Shown piece after piece: positions 46,727 through 56,403 of a DNA stretch of 64,000 nucleotides; the stretch's first letter is position 1, and each line of letters begins with the position of its first letter. The stretch covers positions 1,178,001 to 1,242,000 of the forward strand of contig NZ_CP092968.1 in the NCBI RefSeq assembly GCF_027571405.1. Reading direction: 5' to 3'. The translations under genes were made by a program, and so were the position numbers. The DNA is from Methylocystis parvus OBBP (lineage in GTDB: Bacteria; Pseudomonadota; Alphaproteobacteria; Rhizobiales; Beijerinckiaceae). The notes beneath the pieces were generated by a model. It worked only from the letters and a program-made list of their open reading frames with translations, was not told the origin of the DNA and ran no database searches.

Positions 46727-47460
46727 GTTGGTCGTTGAGGTCGTGGACATAGAGCGTCGTCGTCGTGGTCGACCCGCTGGTCGCCGTGCGCGAGGCTAGA
46801 CGGTTCAGGGCGTCATAGCCATAGACCGCGCCCTGCGACGGGGCGTTGGTCTGATAGGCTTTGGAGAGCCGCCCCTCCACGTCATATTGGAAGGTCATCC
46901 CCAGCGCGCCGGTGCGGCTATCGGTCACGATGTCGCCGGAAGCGTCAGGCGAAGGACCGCCCCGACTGACCCGAAGGCGTGACCGAGCTCAGCCGGTTCG
47001 AGCCCGCCGGATAGGCGTAGGTCGACGTGACGCCGTTGCGCGTTTCGCTCGCGCGGTTGCCGTTGGCGTCATAGGTCCAGGACAGCGTCCCGTAATAGCC
47101 CTGCGCCGTCATCAGCCGCCGCGTCGGCGTATAGGTGAAGAGCTGCGCCTGCGACGTATAGGTGAAGGGCGGCGTCGTGGACGGATTGTTGTTGTCGGCG
47201 ATGCTGTCGACCATGTCGCCGGTCCAGGACAGGACGCGGTCGATGATGAAGCCCGGACCGCCCGACCAGCCGGTCTGCACCCGCGTGATGCGATAATCCG
47301 TGTCGGTCGTGAAACTCGTAATGGCGCCGTAGCCGAAGGTCATGCCGGCGAGGGGGCCGTAGGGGTTCCACTACACGCCGGAGACGACCGTTTGCGGAGC
47401 GGCGGCGGCGTTCTGCTGCGTCGTCACGCCTGACACGCGCCCCATCGCGTCGCGGGCCGC
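46727..47460 (-). pseudogene. Rhs core fragment (lineage 1), distal end of the array
   Basis: The minus strand holds YD-repeat sequence closely matching 58150-58840 (for example FTTDTDYRITRVQTGWSGG and YDALNRLASRTATSG). It is broken: a short deletion near 46945 (GCGTCA-GGCG where the intact copy has GCGTCATAGGCG) shifts frame, and both ends stop abruptly. No toxin tip or immunity gene follows. It is a decayed remnant of the same Rhs lineage as the large gene at the right edge. Confidence 0.85.
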
Positions 47461-47534
47461 TTTGGGCCCAAATTAAGCCGAAAGGTCAGCGAACCAATTT
47501 CCGTAAATGCTATGCCTGTGTCTGTTTAATTGAA

Positions 47535-47906
47535 CTATTTTCCGGCCTCGCGCAGTAAATCTATAATCAACGGTGGCGCATTAATCTTCAGCGCATATTG
47601 AAGGGGCGTGTCTCCCCAGTGGTTTGCGATTTTTACGTCAGCTCCATTATCTAACAATAATCTAACAACGTCGGCATTTCGACCAATGACTGCGTTAAAC
47701 AACGGTACCCCATCCATATCACCTAGCTCGTTGACCTTAGCTCCGCCCTCCACGAGGGTTTTTACTGCATCAACGTCACCCCAAGTACAAACGGTATGTA
47801 AGGGTGTATCACCTAGGTGATTTTTCTGGCCTAGAGATGTTATCTTCAAACCATACCAGCTCGCCGTTTTTTCACATTCACGTAAAACTTCAGAGATAGA
47901 AGCCAT
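47535..47906 (-). CDS. Ankyrin-repeat immunity protein (module H)
   Basis: A 123-residue protein with about three ankyrin repeats (DTPLHTVCTWGDVDAVKTLVEGG; DGVPLFNAVIGRNADVVRLLLDNGA; WGDTPLQYALK). It begins at ATG 47906 with GAGG 9 nt upstream, 5 nt after the stop of the preceding Rhs tip, the position of a cognate immunity gene. A clear paralogue follows the related tip at 50341-50712. It is expected to bind and neutralise the module H toxin in the cytoplasm. No enzyme motif is visible. Confidence 0.8.
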   Translation of the reverse strand: MASISEVLRECEKTASWYGLKITSLGQKNHLGDTPLHTVCTWGDVDAVKTLVEGGAKVNELGDMDGVPLFNAVIGRNADVVRLLLDNGADVKIANHWGDTPLQYALKINAPPLIIDLLREAGK

Positions 47907-47911
47907 TTCTT

Positions 47912-48853
47912 TCAATCCTCAGGCGAACTTGGTGGGCAGACTTGGCTGTTACAATATCTCTTGATATCGTCAGCCGCGTTTTTCATTCGCTGTTTTACTT
48001 GCTCTAAGGCAGGTTCATGTATGGCTCTAGTCTTGGCATCCCCCCAACGCTCTTCCCACTCTACGCGCCTCTGGTAACAGACCAGGGCCTGACGATACCG
48101 CCAACGGGCGCTCGCGCATGGTGACAGGCCGGGCGGTTCACGCCGGTCGCATATCCTATGATAATTATTGTGATCCAAATCTTTTTGAATATCATCCCAA
48201 TCAATACCGATCTTCGGCGGCCATTGTATGATGAGGCCGTCTGGATCGATATACGCCAACGGGTTCTGCCCCACATACCCATACAAGCTCCGCCCGCCTG
48301 CATAGCCGATCGGATCCGGCTGCACATACCTCCCGAGGCTCGCGTCATAGTGGCGATGCCAGTTATAAGCCAGCCCGCTCTCCATCTGGAACCACTGTCC
48401 CGGAAAGCGCATGTCGAGCTTGATCGTGGAATCGAAGATCGCCGCGACGCCGCCGAAGGGGGAGTAGATCACGTCCCACACGGAGGCCCAGTTCTGCGCC
48501 ACCATGCGCGCCGGGCGGCCCAAGTGGTCGGTGTGGACGGAATACATTGTCGGCGTCGCCGTGTCGGCGCCGTCGATCACGGCGATCGGAATGTCGTTCA
48601 GCCAGATATATTCGCGCTTCGTCACCCCCGCCGCATCGGTCTCGGCGATGACGTGGTTGTCGAGATCGTGGATGTAGAGCGTCGTCGTGGTGGTCGCGCC
48701 GCTCGTCACGGTGCGAGAAGCCAGGCGGTCCTGCGCGTCATAGGCGTAGACCGCGCCCTGCGACGGGGCGTTGGTCTGATAGGCTTTCGACAAGCGCCCC
48801 TCGACGTCATATTCAAAGCTCATGCCGAGCGCGCTGACACGTGTATTCGTCAC
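47912..48853 (-). CDS. Orphan Rhs tip with intact toxin domain (module H)
   Basis: A 313-residue fragment. About 200 residues of lineage-2 Rhs core end with the hallmark [29 protein letters not shown], after which a variable C-terminal toxin begins. The toxin (about 105 residues) has a NYHRICDR motif, several cysteines (SPCASARWRYRQALVCYQRR; YCNSQVC) and a long helix. Its activity is unknown. The fragment begins at a GTG within core sequence and lacks the export regions of a full Rhs, so it is likely a silent donor tip. The ankyrin immunity gene follows directly. Confidence 0.8.
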   Translation of the reverse strand: MTNTRVSALGMSFEYDVEGRLSKAYQTNAPSQGAVYAYDAQDRLASRTVTSGATTTTTLYIHDLDNHVIAETDAAGVTKREYIWLNDIPIAVIDGADTATPTMYSVHTDHLGRPARMVAQNWASVWDVIYSPFGGVAAIFDSTIKLDMRFPGQWFQMESGLAYNWHRHYDASLGRYVQPDPIGYAGGRSLYGYVGQNPLAYIDPDGLIIQWPPKIGIDWDDIQKDLDHNNYHRICDRREPPGLSPCASARWRYRQALVCYQRRVEWEERWGDAKTRAIHEPALEQVKQRMKNAADDIKRYCNSQVCPPSSPED

Positions 48854-48868
48854 GGCGTCCAGTTAAGC

Positions 48869-49372
48869 TTAACCGTCCCTTCCTCTGACAAAAATAATAT
48901 TCCGGGGCGCGACAAGCGCATGCTTTCCTACAATTTCCGGAAGAGATTTGCATGTAATTATAGTTATTTTCACAAATTCATAGTCTTTTAAGTCAATATC
49001 AGACCAGTCAAAAAATGAAATAAATTTGCATTTTGCATCAGATGGGATTTCTTTAATAGGATAGTCCCAGTATCCAGATTCTATATCGCGGTTTAATAAC
49101 GCAGGTATAGAGTCTAAATAGCTAGCGCCTATCACCTCTATTTCATGATTTACCCTTCCATAAGGAATGATCTGAAAATCAAGAGGCTCTAGAACGATAT
49201 AATTGAACATATGTCTCTCAAGTTCTGTAAAATATTCGTTTATATTCCAGGCTAATTTAGTATTACTCCAAGGATTATCTACATAAAAAGCTATATTGAA
49301 AACTTCCCTGCTTAAAGACCGGAAGAGGCGCATCCTTATGTCCAGGTTATTTGAGTCATCCATGGCCAGCAT
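48869..49372 (-). CDS. Candidate immunity protein (module G)
   Basis: A 167-residue AT-rich gene directly after the module G tip (18 nt gap), starting at ATG 49372 or 49363. The product is an acidic soluble protein (LERHMFNYIVLEPLDFQIIP; FISFFDWSDIDLKDYEFVKI) ending in a basic tail. I recognise no family. Its base composition clearly differs from the GC-rich Rhs core, as usual for immunity genes acquired with their toxin. Role inferred from position. Confidence 0.65.
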   Translation of the reverse strand: MLAMDDSNNLDIRMRLFRSLSREVFNIAFYVDNPWSNTKLAWNINEYFTELERHMFNYIVLEPLDFQIIPYGRVNHEIEVIGASYLDSIPALLNRDIESGYWDYPIKEIPSDAKCKFISFFDWSDIDLKDYEFVKITIITCKSLPEIVGKHALVAPRNIIFVRGRDG

Positions 49373-49390
49373 TTTATGTTTCCCTGCTCG

Positions 49391-50330
49391 TTAATCCTGA
49401 TGGCTAACTCGTTTTGGATAGCAGGTGCAATCTGGTGCCTGATGCCATTCAATGCCGTGTCGGTGTTTACCCCCCGTAGACCCATGCGCATCGCCTTCCG
49501 CTTCCCAGTATATGTTTGGCGGGCAAGGGTTGCACTTGCCATTGCAATCTTTGCCAGGGTTTATCGGCTGCACATCCTGAACTGGATCGACTTTGCCTCT
49601 GGCTCTGCTCTCCCAAGCTGTAATGATCAGTTTCCCACTATAATACGCAGCGGCGCCGGCTACGATCGGAATCAAAACTGGGATCGCTGGAATAGCGAAC
49701 TGCCCCTTTGGATCGATCCTCGCCAAGGGGTTCCCCCCTACATAATCGAAGGGGTTCGGACCATCCGTTTGTAAAGATGATAGTCCCATCGGATCCGGCT
49801 GCACATACCTCCCGAGGCTCGCGTCGTAATGTCGATGCCAGTTGTACGCCAGCCCGCTCTCCATCTGGAACCACTGTCCCGGAAAGCGCATGTCGAGCTT
49901 GGTCGTGGAATCGAAGATCGCCGCGACGCCGCCGAAGGGGGAGTAGATCACGTCCCACACGGAGGCCCAGTTCTGCGCCACCATGCGCGCCGGGCGGCCC
50001 AAGTGGTCGGTGTGGACGGAATACATTGTCGGCGTCGCCGTGTCGGCGCCGTCGATCACGGCGATCGGAATGTCGTTCAGCCAGATATATTCCCGCAGCG
50101 TCACCCCCGCCGCATCGGTCTCGGCGATGACGTGGTTGTCGAGATCGTGGATGTAGAGCGTCGTCGTGGTGGTCGCGCCGCTCGTCACGGTGCGAGAAGC
50201 CAGGCGGTCCTGCGCGTCATAGGCGTAGACCGCCCCCTGCGACGGGACGTTGGTCTGATAGGCCCTTCGACAGCCGTCTCTCGACGTCATACTGGACGGG
50301 CATCCCCGGCGCGCCCATGCGGGAGCGTCC
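49391..50330 (-). pseudogene. Orphan Rhs tip (module G), core decayed at its start
   Basis: Lineage-2 Rhs core resumes in frame from about 50265 (AYQTNVPSQGAVYAYDAQDRL) and runs to the junction NPFDYVGGNPLARIDPKG. Upstream, an extra base near 50265 and divergent sequence destroy the frame. The toxin tip has a hydrophobic Ala-rich pair of helices (AIPAIPVLIPIVAGAAAYYSG). A CNGKCNPC cluster follows, then HGSTGGKHRHGIEWHQ with PDCTCYPKR. This cysteine/histidine layout recalls the tip of module A, so both may be the same toxin superfamily. No native start. Confidence 0.75.
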
Positions 50331-50340
50331 GGAACAAACA

Positions 50341-50712
50341 CTATTTTACAGCGCGACGCAAAAGCTGAATAATTTCCATGGGCGCTCCCACAGTCTCCGC
50401 GTGTCCTAACGGCGTCCATCCAAAAGAGTTTGCAACATTGGGGTCAGCGCCCCTCTCCAGCAACAATCGCACGACGCCGGCGTTACGACCAATGATAGCG
50501 TTAAACAAAGGCACTCCTTCGTGGTCGCCCAAAGCGTTGACGTTTGCCCCGGCGTCTAAAAGAGTCTTTACTGCGTCGATATCACCCCAAGTACAAACTG
50601 TGTGTAAGGGCGTATCGTCGAGATAATTTTTTTGATCAAGCGACGTGATGGACATACCAAACCAACTTGCCGTCTCCTCGCATTTTTCTAAAACTTCAGC
50701 AAGAGATGCCAT
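50341..50712 (-). CDS. Ankyrin-repeat immunity protein (module F)
   Basis: A 123-residue ankyrin protein, paralogue of 47535-47906 (shared DTPLHTVCTWGD, GVPLFNA and VVRLLL segments) and located just after the module F toxin tip. The start is ATG 50712 (or 50718) with GAGGATTG upstream. Since the module F toxin carries a stop codon while this gene stays intact, it may be kept to protect against the paralogous module H toxin or against toxins from neighbouring cells. Confidence 0.8.
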   Translation of the reverse strand: MASLAEVLEKCEETASWFGMSITSLDQKNYLDDTPLHTVCTWGDIDAVKTLLDAGANVNALGDHEGVPLFNAIIGRNAGVVRLLLERGADPNVANSFGWTPLGHAETVGAPMEIIQLLRRAVK

Positions 50713-50717
50713 CGTCA

Positions 50718-52026
50718 TCAATCCTCAGGCCCGTCTGGTGGACAAACCTGCGTGTTACAATACTTCTTGATGTCATCCGCCGCGTTCGTCATACGCTCTT
50801 TTACATTTTGTATTGCCGAGGCATGTTTAAGTCTAGTTTCTGCATTCCCCCAGCGCTCTTCCCAATCTAATCGTCTCTGATAGCAGACCTTGGCTTGACG
50901 ATACCTCCAACGGGCATCCGCGCAAGGCGATAGCCCCGATGGCTTTTGCCGGTCGCAAATCCGATGATAATTATCGTAATCCATTTGCTTTTGGAAAGCA
51001 TCTCAGTCAACTCCGACCTTGGGCCATTTTACAATTTGCCCATCGGGATCGACATGCGCCAGCGGGTTCTGCCCGACATACCCATAGAGACTCCGCCCGC
51101 CCACATAGCCGATCGGATCCGGCTGCACATACCTCCCGAGGCTCGCGTCATAGTGGCGATGCCAGTTGTACGCCAGCCCGCTTTCCATCTGGAACCACTG
51201 TCCTGGAAAGCGCATGTCGAGCTTGGTGGTCGAATCGAAGATCGCGCTCACCGCCCCAAAGGGCGAATAGATCACGTCCCACACGGAAGCCCAGTTCTGC
51301 GCCACCATGCGCGCCGGGCGGCCCAAGTGGTCGGTGTGGACGGAATACATTGTCGGCGTCGCCGTGTCGGCGCCGTCGATCACGGCGATCGGAATGTCGT
51401 TCAGCCAGATATATTCGCGCCTCGTCACCCCCGCCGCATCGGTCTCGGCGATGACGTGGTTGTCGAGATCGTGGATGTAGAGCGTCGTCGTGGTGGTCGC
51501 GCCGCTCGTCACGGTGCGAGACGCCAGGCGGTCCTGGGCGTCATAGGCGTAGACCGCTCCCTGCGACAGGGCGTTGGTCTGCCAGGCCTTGGACAGACGT
51601 CCCTCGACGTCATATTCGAAGCTCATGCCGAGCGCGCCGCTGCGGCTGTCGCTGACGATGTTCCCCGCCGCGTCATAGGCGAAGTTGCGCGCGCTCTGTC
51701 CCGAAGGCGTGACCGAACTCAGCCGGTTCGACGTGACGGGATAGGCGTAGGTGGAGGTCACGCCGTTCGCGGTCTCTGTGAGGCGGTTGCCGTTGGCGTC
51801 ATAGGTCCAGCCGAGCGTGCCGTAATAGCCCTGCGCCGTCATGAGCCGCCGCGTCGGCGTATAGGCGAAGAGTTGCGACTGGGAATTATACTGGCCGGGC
51901 GTCGCGCCGGGGTTCTTGTTGTCGATGATCGAGGCGACGACGTCGCCGGTCCAGGCGAGCGCGCGGTCGACGAAAAGGCCCGGATCGGTCGGGGAGCCGT
52001 GCTGATAGCGGGTGATGCGGTAATCC
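50718..52026 (-). pseudogene. Rhs core and toxin tip of module F, with in-frame stop
   Basis: Lineage-2 Rhs core (TDYRITRYQHG to NPLAHVDPDG) leads into a tip homologous to module H. At 51003-51005 the codon is TGA where module H has the Trp codon of GIDWDD, so translation stops just inside the toxin. The same frame then continues uninterrupted to 50718 with the conserved NYHRICDR and YCNTQVC. A single nonsense change has thus silenced an otherwise preserved toxin. Upstream, the core is interrupted by the IS66-family insertion at 52027. Confidence 0.85.
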
Positions 52027-52051
52027 GTAAGCGTGATGCGACGACCGCGGA

Positions 52052-52741
52052 TCAGTTGAGGCCGCAGCATTTCTTGTATTTTTTGCCTGATCCGCATGGA
52101 CAGGGATCGTTGCGACCGACTTTGCCGAACGAAGTGGATGTGAGCGGCGACGATACTGGCGTCATGTCGCCGAGATCATGGCTTTCGAGACGCCATTTAT
52201 TGAGGGCCAAGACGAACGGGCCGATCAGTTCCGTCGCGGTTGATGCGAGGGCGTCATGCTCGAGCTTGGAGAAGCGCGCGTCGCCTCGAGCGATATCGGC
52301 GAGCGTCAGCAAGCCCGACATGGCTTTGGCGGTATCCAAGTCCGCATCGAGCAACGGTCGCCATGCAGCGGGGCGAAGCTTCACCGCCTTTTCGAAGCCT
52401 TCGATCCACAACTCCCAAAGCACATCGCCGTTGCGATCATCGATGGCGAAGTAAGGCGCATAGGTCCCGGGCCTCTCGAAAAGCCGTTTCGCGAGATCAT
52501 TGTAGTGCGCCATGACGAGCGCCAGCACTTCGTTCAGGTGAGCCATCGAGTCGAAGGCGGGCGCCGCCTCCTCGTCCGTCTGCCCCCAGACGACCGGCAG
52601 CCATTCGCTCGGCGGGATCATCTCCGGACAAACGAGCACGCCGGCGACGAGCCCATCGAGTTCTTCCAGCAGCATGGCCTCCTCGCCCATGTCGAGGAGA
52701 GCGCTTTTAAGCTGCCCGAGATGGCGCGGCGGCTTCCGCAT
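52052..52741 (-). CDS. YecA/UPF0149-like protein with SEC-C zinc motif, IS66 passenger
   Basis: A 229-residue protein: an N-terminal UPF0149-like helical domain ([20 protein letters not shown]) and a C-terminal SEC-C zinc-binding motif ([20 protein letters not shown]), as at the end of SecA. It starts at ATG 52741, overlapping the end of tnpC, so it is expressed with the transposase. It ends 25 bp before the left inverted repeat. Genes of this type commonly ride within IS66-family elements; their function there is unknown. Confidence 0.82.
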   Translation of the reverse strand: MRKPPRHLGQLKSALLDMGEEAMLLEELDGLVAGVLVCPEMIPPSEWLPVVWGQTDEEAAPAFDSMAHLNEVLALVMAHYNDLAKRLFERPGTYAPYFAIDDRNGDVLWELWIEGFEKAVKLRPAAWRPLLDADLDTAKAMSGLLTLADIARGDARFSKLEHDALASTATELIGPFVLALNKWRLESHDLGDMTPVSSPLTSTSFGKVGRNDPCPCGSGKKYKKCCGLN

Positions 52742-54287
52742 GAGGCTTCCATTTCCAGGGAAGGAGATCATCGATCCGGTTGATCGGGTGATCGGCGATG
52801 CGAGCGATGACGTCGGCGAGCCAGGCTTCCGGATCGACGTCGTTGAAGCGCGCGGTTTCGATCAGCGTATACATGATCGCCGCCCTTCGCCCGCCCTCGT
52901 CGGAGCCGGCAAAGAGGTAGTTTTTTCTGCCCAATGTCAGGGGCCTGACGGCACGTTCGGCAGCGTTGTTCGTCATCTCGAGACGTCCGTCGTCGACGTA
53001 GCGGATCAAGGCCATCCAGCGCGAGGTCGCATAACGGATGGCCTTGGCGAAGTCGCTCTTGCCGCTGATTTTGGCCAGCGTCGCGTCAAGGAAGGCGCGG
53101 AGTTCGGCAAGGACGGGAGCCGATCGTTCCCGGCGCGCGGCGACGCGCTCGGCCGGCGGCTTGCCTTTGACGCCGGCCTCGATGACGAAGAGCCGCGCGA
53201 TGATGTCGAGCGCTTCGGCCGCCGCCGGCGATTTCGTTTCGATATGCACGTCGTAGAGCTTGCGCCTCGCATGCGCCCAGCAGGCGACCTCCTTCAGCGG
53301 CGCCGGCGCGCCGGTTTTCGGATCGGCCTCGTAAAGGCCGCCGAAGCCCGTGTAGCCATCGGCATGGAGATGGCCGCGACAGCCCTTCAGCAAGGCATGG
53401 GCGTGCTCGGACGTGCGGTCCGGCGAGTAGAGGTAGAAGGCGGCCGGCGGCGCCGTCGACCCATAGGGCCTTTCATCGCGCACCGCCGTCCATAATCGGC
53501 CAGTCTTCGTTCTGCCGCGTCCCGGATCGAGCACGGGCACCGTCGTATCGTCAGCATGAACGGCGGGACCGCCGCGCACGTGACGCGCGATGCACTCGGC
53601 CAGCGGCTCCAGCAGCGCCGCCATATGGCCGACCCAGCCGGCCATGACCGAGCGGTCGATCGTCACGCCTTCGCGTGCGTAAATGCCGGACTGGCGATGC
53701 AACGGAAGGTGATCGCAATATTTGGCGACGATGACATGAGCCAGCAGCGCCGGCCCCGGCCGTCCCTTCTCGATCGGCAGCGTCGGCATGGGCGCCTGAA
53801 CGATCGTCTCGCAGGCGCGGCAGCTCATCTTCGGCCGCACATGCGCCACGCGCTTGAAGTGCGAGGCGACATATTCCAGCATCTCGCGCTCGTCGACGCC
53901 GACCCGTCCGAATTTGCTCCCGCCGCAGGTCGGGCAGACGCAGGGCGCGTCGTGCACGACCGTCTCTAGCGGGAGATGGTCGGGCAGAGGCGCACGAACG
54001 GACGGCTTCTTCGGGGTCGATGACGAAGCGCCGTTTGTGGTCGCTTCGCTTCGCGCCACGCGCCCGGCGTCGCTCTCCTCCATGTCGCCGATCAAGAGTT
54101 CGAGCTGTTCGATATCGCGGTCGAGCTTTTCCGACGAACGCCCGAAACGCGCGCGCCGCAAAACGGCGAGCTGCATTTTCAGCTTCTCGATCAGCAGGGT
54201 CTTGGCGTGAACTTCCGCGGCGAGCGCCTCGGCGAACCGTCGCAGTTCGGTGGGGTCTTCGGGCAAATCGGCAGCGGCGCGCGACAT
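52707..54287 (-). CDS. tnpC: IS66 family transposase TnpC
   Basis: A 526-residue DDE transposase of IS66. Visible are the N-terminal leucine-rich segment ([25 protein letters not shown]), the zinc-finger ([28 protein letters not shown]), the DDE core ([53 protein letters not shown]) and the C-terminal IS66 domain ([15 protein letters not shown]). It catalyses transposition with TnpA and TnpB. Start ATG 54287. Confidence 0.95.
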   Translation of the reverse strand: MSRAAADLPEDPTELRRFAEALAAEVHAKTLLIEKLKMQLAVLRRARFGRSSEKLDRDIEQLELLIGDMEESDAGRVARSEATTNGASSSTPKKPSVRAPLPDHLPLETVVHDAPCVCPTCGGSKFGRVGVDEREMLEYVASHFKRVAHVRPKMSCRACETIVQAPMPTLPIEKGRPGPALLAHVIVAKYCDHLPLHRQSGIYAREGVTIDRSVMAGWVGHMAALLEPLAECIARHVRGGPAVHADDTTVPVLDPGRGRTKTGRLWTAVRDERPYGSTAPPAAFYLYSPDRTSEHAHALLKGCRGHLHADGYTGFGGLYEADPKTGAPAPLKEVACWAHARRKLYDVHIETKSPAAAEALDIIARLFVIEAGVKGKPPAERVAARRERSAPVLAELRAFLDATLAKISGKSDFAKAIRYATSRWMALIRYVDDGRLEMTNNAAERAVRPLTLGRKNYLFAGSDEGGRRAAIMYTLIETARFNDVDPEAWLADVIARIADHPINRIDDLLPWKWKPHAEAAAPSRAA

Positions 54288-54339
54288 GGTTTTGTCTACC
54301 ACAAGACACGCGTCGGCGCAGCTCGAGAATGCATGGATT

Positions 54340-54696
54340 CTAAAGGAAGACCGGGCGTTCCGGCGCTTCTGGCGCAACCGTCCGCCGCCAGTCGATCCCC
54401 TCGATCAGCAAGGCCAGTTGCGCCGCCGTCAATTGCAACGCGCCCTCGACGATCGGCGGCCAGACGAACTTTCCCTTCTCCAGCCGCTTGGCGAAAAGAC
54501 ACAGGCCCGACCCGTCCCAGGTCAAGATCTTCACGTAATCGCCGCGCTTGCTCCGGAACACGAAAGCCGCGCCGGAGAAGGGATCGTTGCGAAGCACCTG
54601 CGCCACGTCGGCGGCGAGTCCGTCGAAACCGCGCCGCATGTCGACGGGCTTCAACGCCAGATAGACCTTCACCCCCGGCGCGAACTGAAGCATCAA
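54340..54696 (-). CDS. tnpB: IS66 accessory protein TnpB
   Basis: A 118-residue protein with the Orf2 signature of IS66 elements ([58 protein letters not shown]). Required for transposition in the family. It overlaps tnpA by 4 nt and precedes tnpC. Confidence 0.95.
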   Translation of the reverse strand: MMLQFAPGVKVYLALKPVDMRRGFDGLAADVAQVLRNDPFSGAAFVFRSKRGDYVKILTWDGSGLCLFAKRLEKGKFVWPPIVEGALQLTAAQLALLIEGIDWRRTVAPEAPERPVFL

Positions 54697-55166
54697 AGGT
54701 CACCCAGCGCCGACAACACGCGGCGCAGAGCCTCAGTGTCCACATCTGCGTCGAGCGACAAGCGCGCGCCATTCGGCAGGCTGACTTCCATGGCGCCGCG
54801 CCGCACGTTCTTGCGCGACACCCGCGCCGGCGTGGCGGCAATCTTCGCCACCGGCGCCGACGACGGCGGCAGAGCCGGGCTCATCGGAGCCGGCTTCAAC
54901 TCCAGCAGCTCGACGGGAACGAAAGTCTGTGCGGCTAGCTCCGGCGACATTTTCGCGGGCGCTGTCTCTTTCGCCGGCCCCCGCCGGCGATCCAGCCAGC
55001 CTTCGCGCGAACGCCGCAGCCACTTGAAAACCAGATTGGCGTTCAATCCGTGCCGTCGCGCGACAGCCGCTACGGACGCGCCAGGCGCCAACGCCTCCGC
55101 AACGATCCGCTGCCGCTCCTCAAGGCTCCACGTGCGCCGCTTGACGCCATCCTTCGCCGCCGACAT
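54693..55166 (-). CDS. tnpA: IS66 accessory protein TnpA
   Basis: A 157-residue protein with an N-terminal helix-turn-helix (RRTWSLEERQRIVAEAL; VAAVARRHGLNANLVFKWLR), typical of IS66 Orf1. The ATG at 55166 is preferred because the perfect 10-bp inverted repeat just upstream (55168-55195) likely holds regulatory signals. It is the first gene of the element. Confidence 0.92.
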   Translation of the reverse strand: MSAAKDGVKRRTWSLEERQRIVAEALAPGASVAAVARRHGLNANLVFKWLRRSREGWLDRRRGPAKETAPAKMSPELAAQTFVPVELLELKPAPMSPALPPSSAPVAKIAATPARVSRKNVRRGAMEVSLPNGARLSLDADVDTEALRRVLSALGDL

Positions 55167-55167
55167 T

Positions 55168-55195
55168 GGTGTCCACCTGTTCGATGGTGGACACC
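55168..55195. promoter_or_regulatory. Inverted repeat upstream of tnpA
   Basis: GGTGTCCACC (55168-55177) and GGTGGACACC (55186-55195) are perfectly complementary with an 8-nt loop, immediately before the tnpA start codon. It could be a TnpA operator or an RNA hairpin that limits translation from outside transcripts. Confidence 0.5.
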
Positions 55196-55244
55196 TAACC
55201 AACTCCATATGCGTTCCGGTAGGCGGTCGTCAGATCACGCATAC

Positions 55245-55545
55245 GGTAATCCGCATCGGTCGTGAAGATTGCGGAGCCCCCATAGCCGAATCTCATGCTG
55301 GCGAGCGGGCCATAGGGGTTCCACGTCACGTTCCAAGCGACGGACTGGGCGGCGGCGGCGGCGTTCTGCCGCGTCGTCACCGCCGCGACCCGCCGCATCA
55401 GGTCGCGGGGGCGGGCTGGAGGGTAAATTATGCAATTCGTATTCACCGTAATACGTGACCGACGTCAGCCGGTTCGAGGTTGCCGCATAGGCGTAGGTGG
55501 AGGTCACACTGCTCAAAGTCTCGGTGAGACGATTGCCTCGTGATA
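55245..55545 (-). pseudogene. Rearranged Rhs core fragment upstream of the IS66 insertion
   Basis: Two Rhs segments occur in reversed order compared with the intact gene. First (55440-55545) is the later piece STYAYAATSNRLTSV. Then, after a junction near 55435, comes the earlier piece with NPYGPLASMRFGYGG and FTTDADYR, which runs to the target site of the insertion. Removing the IS would join it in frame to the core at 52026 (module F). Confidence 0.7.
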
Positions 55546-55579
55546 GGCGGAAGTTAGCCTTTAAATCGCCTTCATCGCA

Positions 55580-55852
55580 TCATTTTTTCTCTGATTCGAG
55601 CGAATAGGTGAGGCGTATTTCGCTGCTTCTAAGAAGCGAAACATCTCCACTGATTTCCAGGTTCCCAACCTTTTCCAACTGCCGAATACGGCATATGATC
55701 CTATCAATTAGCTGATCAGACCACTCCTCCCGAATTGTCTTCAACACTCTCTCAATAATTAGAGCCGTTTTTTTCCAGCTATATTCGGTACATGACATTA
55801 TGGCGGCGTCGATTATTTTATCATTATCCATATTATTTTTGTCGATATTCAT
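55580..55852 (-). CDS. Candidate immunity protein (module E)
   Basis: A 90-residue AT-rich gene placed 56 nt after the module E tip, starting at ATG 55852 with GGAGG 7 nt upstream. The product is helical and charged (DKIIDAAIMSCTEYSWKKTA; EEWSDQLIDRIICRIRQLEK). I recognise no family; the immunity role is inferred from position. Confidence 0.6.
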   Translation of the reverse strand: MNIDKNNMDNDKIIDAAIMSCTEYSWKKTALIIERVLKTIREEWSDQLIDRIICRIRQLEKVGNLEISGDVSLLRSSEIRLTYSLESEKK

Positions 55853-55908
55853 GCATATCCTCCGGCGCATTATGCGCTTTGTTGCGAAGTCAAATATATA
55901 GCAGTAGA

Positions 55909-56403
55909 CTAATGAGTTACGGGATTTCCGCCACATCGTTCAGAAACATAGCCCATCGCACATCTGCGTAAATTATACGGTTCAGGGCCAAACCTTCGCT
56001 TATTGAAATTTTCACCATTGGCGATCAGTTCTCGACATATTTCGTATGCCTCCTTCCATTCTTTGTCACAGCCTCCATCTTTTGGTGAATCATTTCCGGT
56101 TTTGCTACGGCAGAAGTCAATTCCAGCCTGAATTAAGTCTCCTGCGGCTCGCGCAGCGGCGCCAGCCGCTCCGATGCATAGAGCGGGAAATCTAATACAG
56201 ATTGCGGGAATAGCGATCGCTGTCCGCCCATCCGGATCAACATACGCGAGCGGGTTCTGCCCCACATACCCATAAAGGCTCCGCCCGCCCGCATAGCCGA
56301 TCGGATCCGGCTGGACGTATCTCCCAAGCGTCGCGTCGTAATGTCGATGCCAATTATACGCCAGCCCGCTCTCCATCTGGAACCACTGTCCCGTGAAGCG
56401 CAT
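55909..56403 (-). CDS. Orphan Rhs tip (module E)
   Basis: Rhs core begins abruptly at [18 protein letters not shown] and reaches the junction [13 protein letters not shown] after about 60 residues. The tip that follows has a hydrophobic Ala-rich region and four spaced cysteines ([25 protein letters not shown]), a pattern shared by many small Rhs tips. An IS5-type transposase remnant is fused at its upstream side, so it has no natural start and is a silent cassette unless recombined. Confidence 0.7.
   Translation of the reverse strand: MRFTGQWFQMESGLAYNWHRHYDATLGRYVQPDPIGYAGGRSLYGYVGQNPLAYVDPDGRTAIAIPAICIRFPALCIGAAGAAARAAGDLIQAGIDFCRSKTGNDSPKDGGCDKEWKEAYEICRELIANGENFNKRRFGPEPYNLRRCAMGYVSERCGGNPVTH

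Larger units (their letters stand above)
52027..55244 (-). mobile_element. Complete IS66-family insertion sequence with YecA-like passenger
   Basis: Ends are defined by inverted repeats: 52027-52048 starts GTAAGCGTGAT and the opposite strand from 55244 starts GTATGCGTGAT, matching at 19 of 22 positions. A perfect 8-bp target duplication, GGTAATCC, lies outside at 52019-52026 and 55245-55252. Inside are tnpA, tnpB, tnpC and a SEC-C/YecA-like gene, all on the minus strand. The insertion split an Rhs core at the TDYR coding position. Length 3,218 bp; it looks complete and recent. Confidence 0.93.

Noticed and set aside
48158..52454. Plus-strand frames of 277, 179 and 502 codons in the Rhs region
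   Set aside because: They recur identically opposite every Rhs core copy and so are antisense shadows of repeated sequence, not a gene family.
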